Source: JBOGDS01 sp050743075
GTDB taxonomy: Bacteria; Actinomycetota; Actinomycetes; Jiangellales; Jiangellaceae
DNA: 37,443 bases
Assembly (NCBI GenBank): GCA_050743075.1
Contig: JBOGDS010000033.1
Coordinates: 1 to 37,443 of the forward strand
Direction of reading: 5' to 3'
Made by a program: the position numbers and the translations under genes. Position 1 is the first letter of the stretch. Every line of letters begins with the position of its first letter. Under the pieces are notes generated by a model. The model was not told the DNA's origin, ran no database searches, and worked only from the letters and a program-made list of their open reading frames with translations. Positions 17,550 through 24,123 of the stretch are shown here, piece after piece.

Positions 17550-17578
17550 TTGAACAGCCTGCGTTCTGCAGGCAGAAT
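17550..17578 (+). promoter_or_regulatory. vapBC promoter with overlapping palindromic operator
   Basis: TTGAAC (17550-17555), a 17-bp spacer and CAGAAT (17573-17578) place the start site at about the ATG at 17585. The inverted repeat TTCTGC-AG-GCAGAA (17564-17577) overlaps the -10 box, the expected position for autorepression by the antitoxin. Confidence 0.7.
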
Positions 17579-17584
17579 GGAGTC

Positions 17585-17878
17585 ATGCCCGTGACGCTGA
17601 CCATTCGCGACGTGCCGGACGACGTCCGCGACGCCTTGACGAGGGAATCTCGTGAGCGCGGCCAATCTCTTCAGGCCTACCTGCTTGGCGTGCTCCAGAG
17701 GCAGGCGGGCTTCTCCCGCAACCGCGAGGTGATCGCAGAGATCGAGCGCGATATCGCCCTGTACGGCGATACGCAGGTCGGGCCGTCGGACGTCGTCGAC
17801 GCGATCCACCAGGCACGCGCGGAACGCGACGAGCAGATTCTGCGAGCCATGAAGCCCGGAGGCGACGATCCAGCATGA
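17585..17878 (+). CDS. vapB: FitA/VapB-type ribbon-helix-helix antitoxin
   Basis: A 97-aa protein. The N-terminal TLTIRDVPDDVRDALTRESR is the beta-strand and first helix of a FitA-like ribbon-helix-helix DNA-binding domain, followed by GQSLQAYLLGVLQR. The C-terminal half would wrap the toxin. It overlaps the PIN toxin gene by 4 bp (ATGA), so the two are translationally coupled. It neutralises the toxin and represses its own promoter. A palindrome over the -10 box fits that role. The ATG choice is supported by the promoter position. Confidence 0.9.
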   Translation: MPVTLTIRDVPDDVRDALTRESRERGQSLQAYLLGVLQRQAGFSRNREVIAEIERDIALYGDTQVGPSDVVDAIHQARAERDEQILRAMKPGGDDPA

Positions 17879-18270
17879 TCGTCGCTGACGCGTCGGTCGT
17901 GGCGAACATGCTCGTTGGTCACGGTGACCTCGGCCGCCGGGCAAGGGCCGCGCTTCGGGCGGAACCGGAGTGGGCCGTCCCCCACCATTGGACCGTGGAG
18001 GTGTTCTCCGCGATACGGCGGCAGGCCGGCCGCGGGACGATCAGCGAAGCAGCCGCCGCACGCGCCGTTAGGCGCCTACCCGAGCTGGCGATCGACCACG
18101 TCCCGTCCGAGGCGCTTCTTCCTCGCATGTGGCAGCTCAGGGCCTCGTTCACGGCCTACGACGCGGCCTACGTCGCCATCGCCGAGGTCCGGGGGCTGAC
18201 GCTGGTCACCTCGGACGATCCGCTCGCCCGGGCTGCAACGCGGTACTGCCGCGTCGAGCTGGTTGCCTGA
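17875..18270 (+). CDS. vapC: VapC-type PIN-domain ribonuclease toxin
   Basis: A 131-aa PIN-domain protein. The metal-binding acidic residues are all present: Asp5 (MIVADAS), Glu42 (TVEVFSA), Asp96 (YDAAYVA) and Asp114 (TSDDPLA). VapC toxins cut structured RNA such as tRNA or rRNA when freed from VapB. The target here is not predictable. The toxin looks intact. The pair sits between purB and an unrelated convergent operon, as is common for mobile toxin-antitoxin modules. Confidence 0.93.
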   Translation: MIVADASVVANMLVGHGDLGRRARAALRAEPEWAVPHHWTVEVFSAIRRQAGRGTISEAAAARAVRRLPELAIDHVPSEALLPRMWQLRASFTAYDAAYVAIAEVRGLTLVTSDDPLARAATRYCRVELVA

Positions 18271-18283
18271 CGAGCACGGCCCG

Positions 18284-18304
18284 CGGCTCGACGCTCACGA
18301 GCCG
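18284..18304. terminator. Hairpin between convergent vapC and merR genes
   Basis: CGGCTCG (18284-18290) and CGAGCCG (18298-18304) form a perfect 7-bp stem with a 7-nt loop in the 112-bp gap between the convergent genes. Confidence 0.55.
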
Positions 18305-18382
18305 GCCGAGATCGGCGACCATCACGTCGACGTCGTAGCGAGCGTGCGCACGGCGCAACCGATGCAACGCCTGGAGGAGGCG

Positions 18383-19168
18383 TCAGCCGGCGATGATCGG
18401 CCAACAGATCTCCGTGCGGAACTCCTGCGGATCGTCCGTCGCATCGGGCCCGACGATGTAGAGCTCGCGGATCGCTGCGTCGGTGGCGATGCCGCGCTCG
18501 TTCGCCGCCGCGCCGAGGACCGCGTAGGTGCGGTCGAGGTCCTCGAACGGTCCGACGTGCATCGCGACGAGCACGTCGCCGCCCGGCACCGGAATGACTT
18601 CGACGCGTCCCGACGTCGCGGGCGGCGCTGACATCACGGGGACGTATGCGGCGACCGGCCCGGCGTCCTCGGTGAAGAAGGCCGCCGAGTACACGCCGCC
18701 GCCTGGTCCGGACACCCGCGCACCGGTCGCGGCCACCGCCGTCCACAGCTCGCCGAACGCCGCGCCGCACCGCCGTTCGACGTCGTCCTTGGCGACCACC
18801 TCGCGGATGGCCAGGGCGGCCACGTCGGGCATCGGAAATGCGAGCAACGCCCGAAGCGACGCGACGACCTCCTGCGTGCGTGCGAGCTCGCCTTCCATGC
18901 GCGCAAGGTGGGTAGCGATCGTGGCGTCGCGGGCCGTCGGGTCAACCGCCGTGACGACGTCGCGGATCGCGTCGAGCGGCATGTCGAGGGCGCGCAGCCG
19001 CCGAATCAGCTGCGCGTCACGCGCCTGGGTGGCGTCGTAGCGGCGGTAGCGCGATCCGGCGTCGATGGCCGCCGGGACCAGCAAGCCGACGTCGCGGTAG
19101 TGGCGCAGCGCCTTGACGCTGAGGTGGGTCAGCTTGGAGAACTCACCGATCGAAAGCAACGCGCTCAT
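18383..19168 (-). CDS. MerR-family transcriptional regulator with GyrI-like effector domain (BmrR-type)
   Basis: A 261-aa protein. The N-terminal MerR winged helix (residues 1-75) reads LSIGEFSKLTHLSVKALRHY, then DVGLLVPAAID and SRYRRYDATQ. A coiled-coil linker (75-115) follows, then a GyrI/AraC-E-bind-like domain (about 135-261, including HVGPFEDLDRTYAVLG) that binds small hydrophobic molecules. The ATG at 19166-19168 lies inside the end of the upstream VOC gene, giving a 26-bp overlap. The shared promoter has the 19-bp spacer that MerR proteins act on, so self-activation of the operon is likely. Confidence 0.9.
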   Translation of the reverse strand: MSALLSIGEFSKLTHLSVKALRHYRDVGLLVPAAIDAGSRYRRYDATQARDAQLIRRLRALDMPLDAIRDVVTAVDPTARDATIATHLARMEGELARTQEVVASLRALLAFPMPDVAALAIREVVAKDDVERRCGAAFGELWTAVAATGARVSGPGGGVYSAAFFTEDAGPVAAYVPVMSAPPATSGRVEVIPVPGGDVLVAMHVGPFEDLDRTYAVLGAAANERGIATDAAIRELYIVGPDATDDPQEFRTEICWPIIAG

Positions 19169-19604
19169 GCTCCACCATCGCGGTACTGGCGCCGAACCAC
19201 CGTCTGGCGAACTCAGGGTCGGGTGCGATCGGCGTAACGATGTCGACGCCGTTGCCGCCCGGATCGCGGACGATGACGTGGCGTTGCCCCCAGGGCTCAT
19301 CGCGCAGGGGCACGTCGATGTCGACACCGGCGGCGACCAGCCGTGCCGCGATGGTGTCGACGTCGTCAACCTCGAACGTGACGAAGCGGCTGCCAGCCGT
19401 CGCCTGCCGGTGATGCGCCGGCTGCGTCGGGTGGTCGGCTCGGAGGAAGCCGAGGCCCATCGGCCGATCGGATGCCGAGCTCAACACGATGTACCAACCA
19501 GCATCGACTGCGATCTCGAAGCCGAAGTGGCGCACGTAGAAGTCACGGCAGGCAGCCGGGTCGTCGACGACGAAGAGCACGAAGTGGTGACGCAACGCGA
19601 GCAT
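19143..19604 (-). CDS. VOC (glyoxalase/bleomycin-resistance) family protein
   Basis: A 153-aa vicinal-oxygen-chelate protein with two beta-alpha-beta-beta-beta modules. MLALRHHFVLFVVDDPAACR opens the first. FEVDDVDTIAARLVAAGVDI and QRHVIVRDPGGNGVDIVTP form the second. Members bind metals and act as dioxygenases, isomerases or drug-binding proteins. Its place as first gene of an operon with a BmrR-like MerR regulator points to detoxification or sequestration of a hydrophobic compound, which is inference. It may be leaderless: the ATG is 7 bp after the -10 box. Confidence 0.88.
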   Translation of the reverse strand: MLALRHHFVLFVVDDPAACRDFYVRHFGFEIAVDAGWYIVLSSASDRPMGLGFLRADHPTQPAHHRQATAGSRFVTFEVDDVDTIAARLVAAGVDIDVPLRDEPWGQRHVIVRDPGGNGVDIVTPIAPDPEFARRWFGASTAMVEHERVAFDR

Positions 19605-19611
19605 GTATACC

Positions 19612-19642
19612 AGCCTGAACGGTCCCGCTGCGGGAGAGTCAA
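19612..19642 (-). promoter_or_regulatory. MerR-type promoter with 19-bp spacer and central dyad
   Basis: On the minus strand TTGACT (19642-19637) and CAGGCT (19617-19612) are separated by 19 bp instead of 17. The spacer holds the palindrome TCCCG-CAG-CGGGA (19635-19623). This is the diagnostic layout of promoters activated by MerR proteins through DNA untwisting. The ATG of the VOC gene lies 7 bp downstream. Confidence 0.8.
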
Positions 19643-19699
19643 GGTTGCGATCACCAGTCACGGGAACCGCGTCGGGGCCTGCGAGGTCATGCGCCGGGG

Positions 19700-20443
19700 T
19701 CACAGCCGGCCGGCGTCGATGATCCGGGACAGGAACTGCCGCGTCCGTGCCTGTACCGGATCCGCCAGCACCTGGTCCGGCGGACCCTCCTCCAGCACGA
19801 CGCCGCCGTCCAGGAAGCAGACCCGGTGGGCCACCTGGCGGGCGAAGCCCATCTCGTGGGTGGCCATCAGGATGGTCATGCCTTGCAACGCAAGATCGCC
19901 GACGATCCGCAGGACGTCGCCGACGAGTTCGGGGTCGAGCGCGCTGGTGATCTCGTCGAGCAGCAGCAGCCGCGGGTCGTACGCGAGGGCCCGCACGATC
20001 GCGGCGCGCTGTTGTTGGCCGCCGGATAGCCGGTCCGGGTACTCGGCCGCCTTGTCGGCCAGGCCGACCTCCGCCAGCAGGTCGCGAGCGCGGGCCTCGG
20101 CGGCAGATCGTGGCGTTCCGTGGACCACCCGCGGGGCCAGCGTGATGTTGTCGAGCACGCTCAGGTGCGGGAACAGGTTGTACGCCTGGAACACGATCCC
20201 GATCCGCCGGCGCACGGTGTCCGGGTCGGCGCGCGGGTCGGTGATGTCGACGCCGTCCAGCGTGATGACGCCGTCGTCGACGACCTCCAGCAGGTTGATG
20301 CAGCGCAGCAACGTCGACTTGCCCGACCCGGACGCGCCGATCAGTGCGACGACCTGGTGCTCGTCGACGTCGAGGTCCACGCCCGCGAGCACGATGTGGT
20401 CGTCGAACCGCTTCGCGACCCCCTGGCACGACAGCACGCTCAC
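19700..20443 (-). CDS. Polar amino acid ABC transporter, ATP-binding protein
   Basis: A 247-aa ATPase of the GlnQ/HisP type. Walker A is GASGSGKS (36-43), with the Q-loop in FQAYNLFPHL, signature LSGGQQQRAAIVRAL and Walker B LLLLDEITSALDP. The aspartate-glutamate pair is canonical, and the H-switch is in THEMGFARQVAHRV. It drives import of an amino acid across the cytoplasmic membrane. The GTG start overlaps the permease stop codon (GTGA), so the three genes form one tight operon with the binding protein first. Confidence 0.94.
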   Translation of the reverse strand: MSVLSCQGVAKRFDDHIVLAGVDLDVDEHQVVALIGASGSGKSTLLRCINLLEVVDDGVITLDGVDITDPRADPDTVRRRIGIVFQAYNLFPHLSVLDNITLAPRVVHGTPRSAAEARARDLLAEVGLADKAAEYPDRLSGGQQQRAAIVRALAYDPRLLLLDEITSALDPELVGDVLRIVGDLALQGMTILMATHEMGFARQVAHRVCFLDGGVVLEEGPPDQVLADPVQARTRQFLSRIIDAGRL

Positions 20444-21315
20444 ACCACACCGCCCGCCTGTTGCCGTCGGGTCGCCCGCGCGGCCGCCCAGTCGGCCAGC
20501 CGTGCTGACGGCACCGCCAGGAGCACGAAGAGCAGGCCCGCCACGACGTATGGCGTGAAGTCGAACCGGCCGGACGACTCGATCTGGGCTGCCCGGACGG
20601 CGTCCACGGCGCCGAGCACCGAGATCAGCCCGACGTCCTTCTGCATCGCGACGAAGTCGTTGAGCAGCGGAGGCGTCACCCGGCGGACGGCTTGGGGCAG
20701 CACGACCAGCCGCATGGCCTGCCGGTAGGACAGCCCCAACGACCGTGCGGCTGCTCGCTGCGACGGATGCACCGACTCGATACCGGCACGGAAGACCTCG
20801 GCGACGTAGGCCGAGTACGTGAGGACCAGCGCCACCGTGCCGAGGACGACCGGAGAGGTCGGGACGCCCTGCAGCCGTAGGCTGGGGACGCCGAACCCGA
20901 TCAGGTACAACACGATGATCAGCGGCATGCCGCGGAACAGATCGGTGTAGACGGTGGCGAGCGCGCGCAGCGGGAAGAACGCCGGCCCGCGCAGCGTCCG
21001 CAGGCCGGCGACCAGCAGGCCGAGCACCACCACACAGATGGCCGCGACGACGAGCACCCGGATGTTCAGCCACAGCCCGGACAGGATCCGCGGCAGGGAC
21101 TCACGCGCGACGGCGAGGTCGAAGAACTGGTCGCGCACCCGAGCCCAGCCGGGCGAGTTCAGCAGCGTGACAGCGCACACCACCGCGAACGCCAGCGTCG
21201 AGACGAACGCGATCAGCGTGGACCGGCGGGTCCGTCCGCGGCGGTACTCCTCGCGGCGGAGCTGGGTCTCGCTGACCTGCCAGCCGTCCTGCGGGCGCAG
21301 CGCCGGCTGGCTCAC
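20440..21315 (-). CDS. Polar amino acid ABC transporter, permease protein
   Basis: A 291-aa His/Glu/Gln/Arg/opine-type permease. The cytoplasmic N-terminus is followed by one helix (about 32-50), then the five-helix permease core. The EAA loop reads RAAARSLGLSYRQAMRLVVLPQAVRR, split here over residues of the loop that contacts the ATPase. FRGMPLIIVLYLIGFG is also family-typical. A single permease gene implies a homodimer. The GTG at 21315 overlaps the binding-protein stop (GTGA); upstream frame extensions are discarded. Confidence 0.93.
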   Translation of the reverse strand: MSQPALRPQDGWQVSETQLRREEYRRGRTRRSTLIAFVSTLAFAVVCAVTLLNSPGWARVRDQFFDLAVARESLPRILSGLWLNIRVLVVAAICVVVLGLLVAGLRTLRGPAFFPLRALATVYTDLFRGMPLIIVLYLIGFGVPSLRLQGVPTSPVVLGTVALVLTYSAYVAEVFRAGIESVHPSQRAAARSLGLSYRQAMRLVVLPQAVRRVTPPLLNDFVAMQKDVGLISVLGAVDAVRAAQIESSGRFDFTPYVVAGLLFVLLAVPSARLADWAAARATRRQQAGGVV

Positions 21316-22181
21316 TCCAGGACCGGGGCGCCTGCTGTGTCGGCGAGCCACTCCAGCTCGATCGAGTCCAGCGTGCCGTCGTCCCGGAGCGCGTCGACCG
21401 CCTGGCTCACGCAGTCGGTCAGCGGCGAGTCCTTGTCCAGGACGAGCCCGAACTGCTCCTGTTCACCGCTACCCGGGGGCAGCTGGCCGACGATCGTCGA
21501 GCCCTCGATCTCCGCGGCCGTGACGAAGAACGCCGTCGGCAGGTCGAGGACGAGAGCGTCGATCTGGCCGTTGACCAGTGCTGCCTTGGCGTCGTCGTTG
21601 GTGTTGTAGACGGCCGGCTCCGCCGACGGTTGCACGACGTCCTCGATCGCGGAGAGGCTGGTCGTACCGACCTGGGCGCCGAGGGTCACGCCGGCGAGGT
21701 CGGCCAGGCTCGTTGCCGACGCGGCAGGCGAGCCGTCCAGGGCGATCACGGCCTGGGTCACGTCGTAGTACGGCGAGGAGAAGTCGACCGCCTCGCGGCG
21801 CTCGTCGGTGATCGAGAACTCGTTGATGTCGAAGTCGAAGGTCTTGGGGCCGGGCTGGATGGCCGCGTTGAACGGCACCCGCACCCACTCGACGTCGTCC
21901 TGCGCGTAGCCCATCTGCTCGGCGACGGCGTTCGCGATCGCGCCCTCGAACCCCTCGCCGTTGGCGGGGTCGTCGTCGACGAACCACGGCTCGAAGACTG
22001 GCTCGTCGGTCGCGATGGTCAGCGTGCCCGCGGTGATGGTGTCCAGCGACGCCGGAGCGCATTCGCCGCCCGGGCTCTCGGTGGCGGCCGTCGTTTGTTC
22101 GTCGTCGTCCTCGGGTGCGCAGGCGGCGACCGCGAGGGCAGCCACGACCACGGGGGCGACCAGGGAACTCATGCGCGACAT
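21312..22181 (-). CDS. Amino acid ABC transporter, substrate-binding lipoprotein
   Basis: A 289-aa extracytoplasmic binding protein. A lipoprotein signal ends in LAVAAC, with the lipidated Cys at residue 21. SBP_bac_3 domain motifs follow: LTIATDEPVFEPWF near the mature N-terminus, FDINEFSITDERREAVDFSSPYY (the usual ligand-site strand) and LAGVTLGAQVGTTS. The ATG at 22181 is chosen because TACGAT lies 7 bp before it (leaderless) and the signal peptide fits. It diverges from purC across an 18-bp perfect palindrome. The substrate is probably a polar amino acid. Confidence 0.93.
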   Translation of the reverse strand: MSRMSSLVAPVVVAALAVAACAPEDDDEQTTAATESPGGECAPASLDTITAGTLTIATDEPVFEPWFVDDDPANGEGFEGAIANAVAEQMGYAQDDVEWVRVPFNAAIQPGPKTFDFDINEFSITDERREAVDFSSPYYDVTQAVIALDGSPAASATSLADLAGVTLGAQVGTTSLSAIEDVVQPSAEPAVYNTNDDAKAALVNGQIDALVLDLPTAFFVTAAEIEGSTIVGQLPPGSGEQEQFGLVLDKDSPLTDCVSQAVDALRDDGTLDSIELEWLADTAGAPVLE

Positions 22182-22207
22182 GCCAGCGATCGTAAGCCTT
22201 GATGTCC

Positions 22208-22225
22208 ACATGGTGGCCACCATGT
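22208..22225. promoter_or_regulatory. 18-bp perfect palindrome between the amino-acid transporter and purC promoters
   Basis: ACATGGTGGCCACCATGT (22208-22225) is its own reverse complement. It covers the -35 region expected for the leftward promoter (-10 TACGAT, plus-strand 22189-22194) and touches that of the rightward one (-10 TACGCT, 22243-22248). A dimeric repressor bound here could silence both directions. The protein is not identifiable from the window. Confidence 0.7.
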
Positions 22226-22255
22226 ATTGCTCTGTGGACCAGTACGCTGCCGGAG

Positions 22256-23131
22256 GTGTCCGCGCCCGACCTGCCCGGTTACCGGCACGCCTACTCGGGC
22301 AAGGTGCGCGATCTCTACCTCCCCGACGAGCGCGACGACGCCGTGCTGATCGTCGCGAGCGACCGGATCTCGGCGTACGACCACGTGCTGGCCCCGACGA
22401 TCCCGGACAAGGGCCGGGTGCTCACGGGCATGTCGGCGTGGTGGTTCGAGCAGCTCGCCGACCTCGTGCCGAACCACCTGCTCTCCACGGATGTGCCGGC
22501 CGCGGTCCGCGGACGCGCGCTGCTGTGCGAGCGGCTCGCGATGGTTCCCGTCGAGTGCGTCGCCCGCGGGTACCTGGCGGGGTCCGGGCTGGCCGACTAC
22601 CGGGCGACGGGCTCCGTGAGCGGCGTCGGGTTGCCTCCTGGGCTCACGGACGGGTCGCGGCTGCCCACGACGATCTTCACGCCCGCGACGAAGGCCGAGC
22701 TCGGGGAGCACGACGAGAATGTCGACTTCGGGTACGTCGAGCGGGTCGCTGGGACCGACGTGGCCGCCGAACTGCGGCACCTGACGCTGGCCGTCTACGC
22801 CCGCGGCGAGGCGATCGCCCGCGAGCGGGGAATCGTGCTGGCCGACACGAAGCTGGAGTTCGGCCGGCGCGCCGACGGTGCGCTGGTGCTCGCCGACGAG
22901 GTGCTGACGCCGGACTCCTCCAGGTTCTGGCCGCTGGACGCCTGGGAGCCGGGACACGCCCAGCCGTCGTTCGACAAGCAGTACGTCCGCGACTGGCTGG
23001 TGTCGGCGCAGTCCGGCTGGGACCGTTCGTCCGGCCAGGAGCCACCCCCGTTGCCGGTCGACGTCGTCGAGCGGACTCGTGAGCGGTACGTCGAGGCCTA
23101 CGAGCGCCTCACCGGCCAGCCCTTCGCGTGA
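22256..23131 (+). CDS. purC: Phosphoribosylaminoimidazole-succinocarboxamide synthase (SAICAR synthetase)
   Basis: A 291-aa enzyme joining CAIR and aspartate with ATP. YSGKVRDLYLPDE, VASDRISAYDHVLAPTIPDKG, PVECVARGYLAGSGL, ADTKLEFGRRADG and DEVLTPDSSRFWP match the family throughout. The length fits the long bacterial/fungal-like form. The start is the GTG at 22256, 7 bp after TACGCT, giving a leaderless mRNA. The open frame further upstream runs through the palindromic operator and is not coding. The product feeds PurB. Confidence 0.96.
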   Translation: MSAPDLPGYRHAYSGKVRDLYLPDERDDAVLIVASDRISAYDHVLAPTIPDKGRVLTGMSAWWFEQLADLVPNHLLSTDVPAAVRGRALLCERLAMVPVECVARGYLAGSGLADYRATGSVSGVGLPPGLTDGSRLPTTIFTPATKAELGEHDENVDFGYVERVAGTDVAAELRHLTLAVYARGEAIARERGIVLADTKLEFGRRADGALVLADEVLTPDSSRFWPLDAWEPGHAQPSFDKQYVRDWLVSAQSGWDRSSGQEPPPLPVDVVERTRERYVEAYERLTGQPFA

Positions 23132-23203
23132 GGGCGCCGGTAGCCTGGGGTCGCGCCACTGCTGGCGCGTCCACCTGTCCGTCGTCACGCGAGGAGCATG
23201 TCC

Positions 23204-23449
23204 GTGGCCCGTGTCGTCGTCGATGTCATGCCCAAGCCCGAGATTCTCGACCCGCAGGGTAAGGCGGTCCTTGGTGCGCTCGGCCGGCTCGGCTTCGAGG
23301 GCGTGACCGCGGTCCGGCAGGGCAAGCGGTTCGAGATCGAGTTCGACGGAGAGGTCGGTGCCGGCGAACAAGCCGAGATCGAGCGGGCGGCCGGAACGCT
23401 GCTGGCCAACCCGGTGATCGAGGACTTCGCGGTCCGGGTCGAGCCGTGA
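23204..23449 (+). CDS. purS: Phosphoribosylformylglycinamidine synthase subunit PurS
   Basis: An 81-aa subunit that bridges PurQ and small PurL in the FGAM synthase complex. VVVDVMPKPEILDPQGKAVLGAL and the C-terminal LLANPVIEDFAVRVE are characteristic. Two starts are possible: the ATG at 23198, only one base after GAGGAG, and the GTG at 23204 with good 7-base spacing, which is preferred. The stop codon overlaps the purQ GTG start. Confidence 0.94.
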   Translation: MARVVVDVMPKPEILDPQGKAVLGALGRLGFEGVTAVRQGKRFEIEFDGEVGAGEQAEIERAAGTLLANPVIEDFAVRVEP

Positions 23450-24123
23450 GGGTCGGCGTCGTCATCTTTCCAGGTTCGCTCGACGACCGCGACGCCGCCC
23501 GGGCGGCGCGGATCGCCGGTGGAGAGGCCGTCGCGCTGTGGCACGGGGACGACGACCTGCGCGGGGTCGACGCGGTGGTCCTGCCGGGAGGGTTCTCGTA
23601 CGGCGACTACCTGCGGGGCGGCGCCATCGCCCGGTTCGCGCCGGTGATGGAGCCGCTGGTCGACGCCGCCCGCGGGGGCATCCCGGTGCTGGGCATCTGC
23701 AACGGCTTCCAGGTGCTATGCGAGTCGCACCTGCTGCCAGGCGCGCTGATCCGCAACGACCACCGCAAGTTCGTCTGCCGCGATCAGCGGTTGAGGGTCG
23801 AGAACGCGGCGACTGCGTGGACGGCGTCGTACGAGACCGGCGCCGAGATCCTCATCCCGCTGAAGAACGGCGAGGGCGGCTACGTCGCCGACGAGCGGAC
23901 TCTCGACGAGCTGGAGGGCGAGGGCCGCGTCGTCGTCCGTTACGTCGGTGACAACCCCAACGGCTCGTACCGCGACATCGCCGGCATCACCAACGCCCGC
24001 GGCAACGTCGTCGGCCTGATGCCGCACCCTGAGCACGCCGTCGACGCGCTGACGGGGCCGACCACCGACGGCCTCGGCTTTTTCACATCCGTCCTGTCGA
24101 GCGTCGCCGGACAACCCGCGTGA
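23446..24123 (+). CDS. purQ: Phosphoribosylformylglycinamidine synthase subunit PurQ (glutamine amidotransferase)
   Basis: A 225-aa class I glutaminase that supplies ammonia to PurL. The nucleophile Cys85 is in GICNGFQVL. The catalytic His-x-Glu is in MPHPEHAVD near the C-terminus. VVLPGGFSYGDYLR is the oxyanion region. The GTG start overlaps the purS stop and the stop overlaps the purL GTG, so purS-purQ-purL are translationally coupled, as expected for stoichiometric subunits. Confidence 0.97.
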   Translation: MRVGVVIFPGSLDDRDAARAARIAGGEAVALWHGDDDLRGVDAVVLPGGFSYGDYLRGGAIARFAPVMEPLVDAARGGIPVLGICNGFQVLCESHLLPGALIRNDHRKFVCRDQRLRVENAATAWTASYETGAEILIPLKNGEGGYVADERTLDELEGEGRVVVRYVGDNPNGSYRDIAGITNARGNVVGLMPHPEHAVDALTGPTTDGLGFFTSVLSSVAGQPA

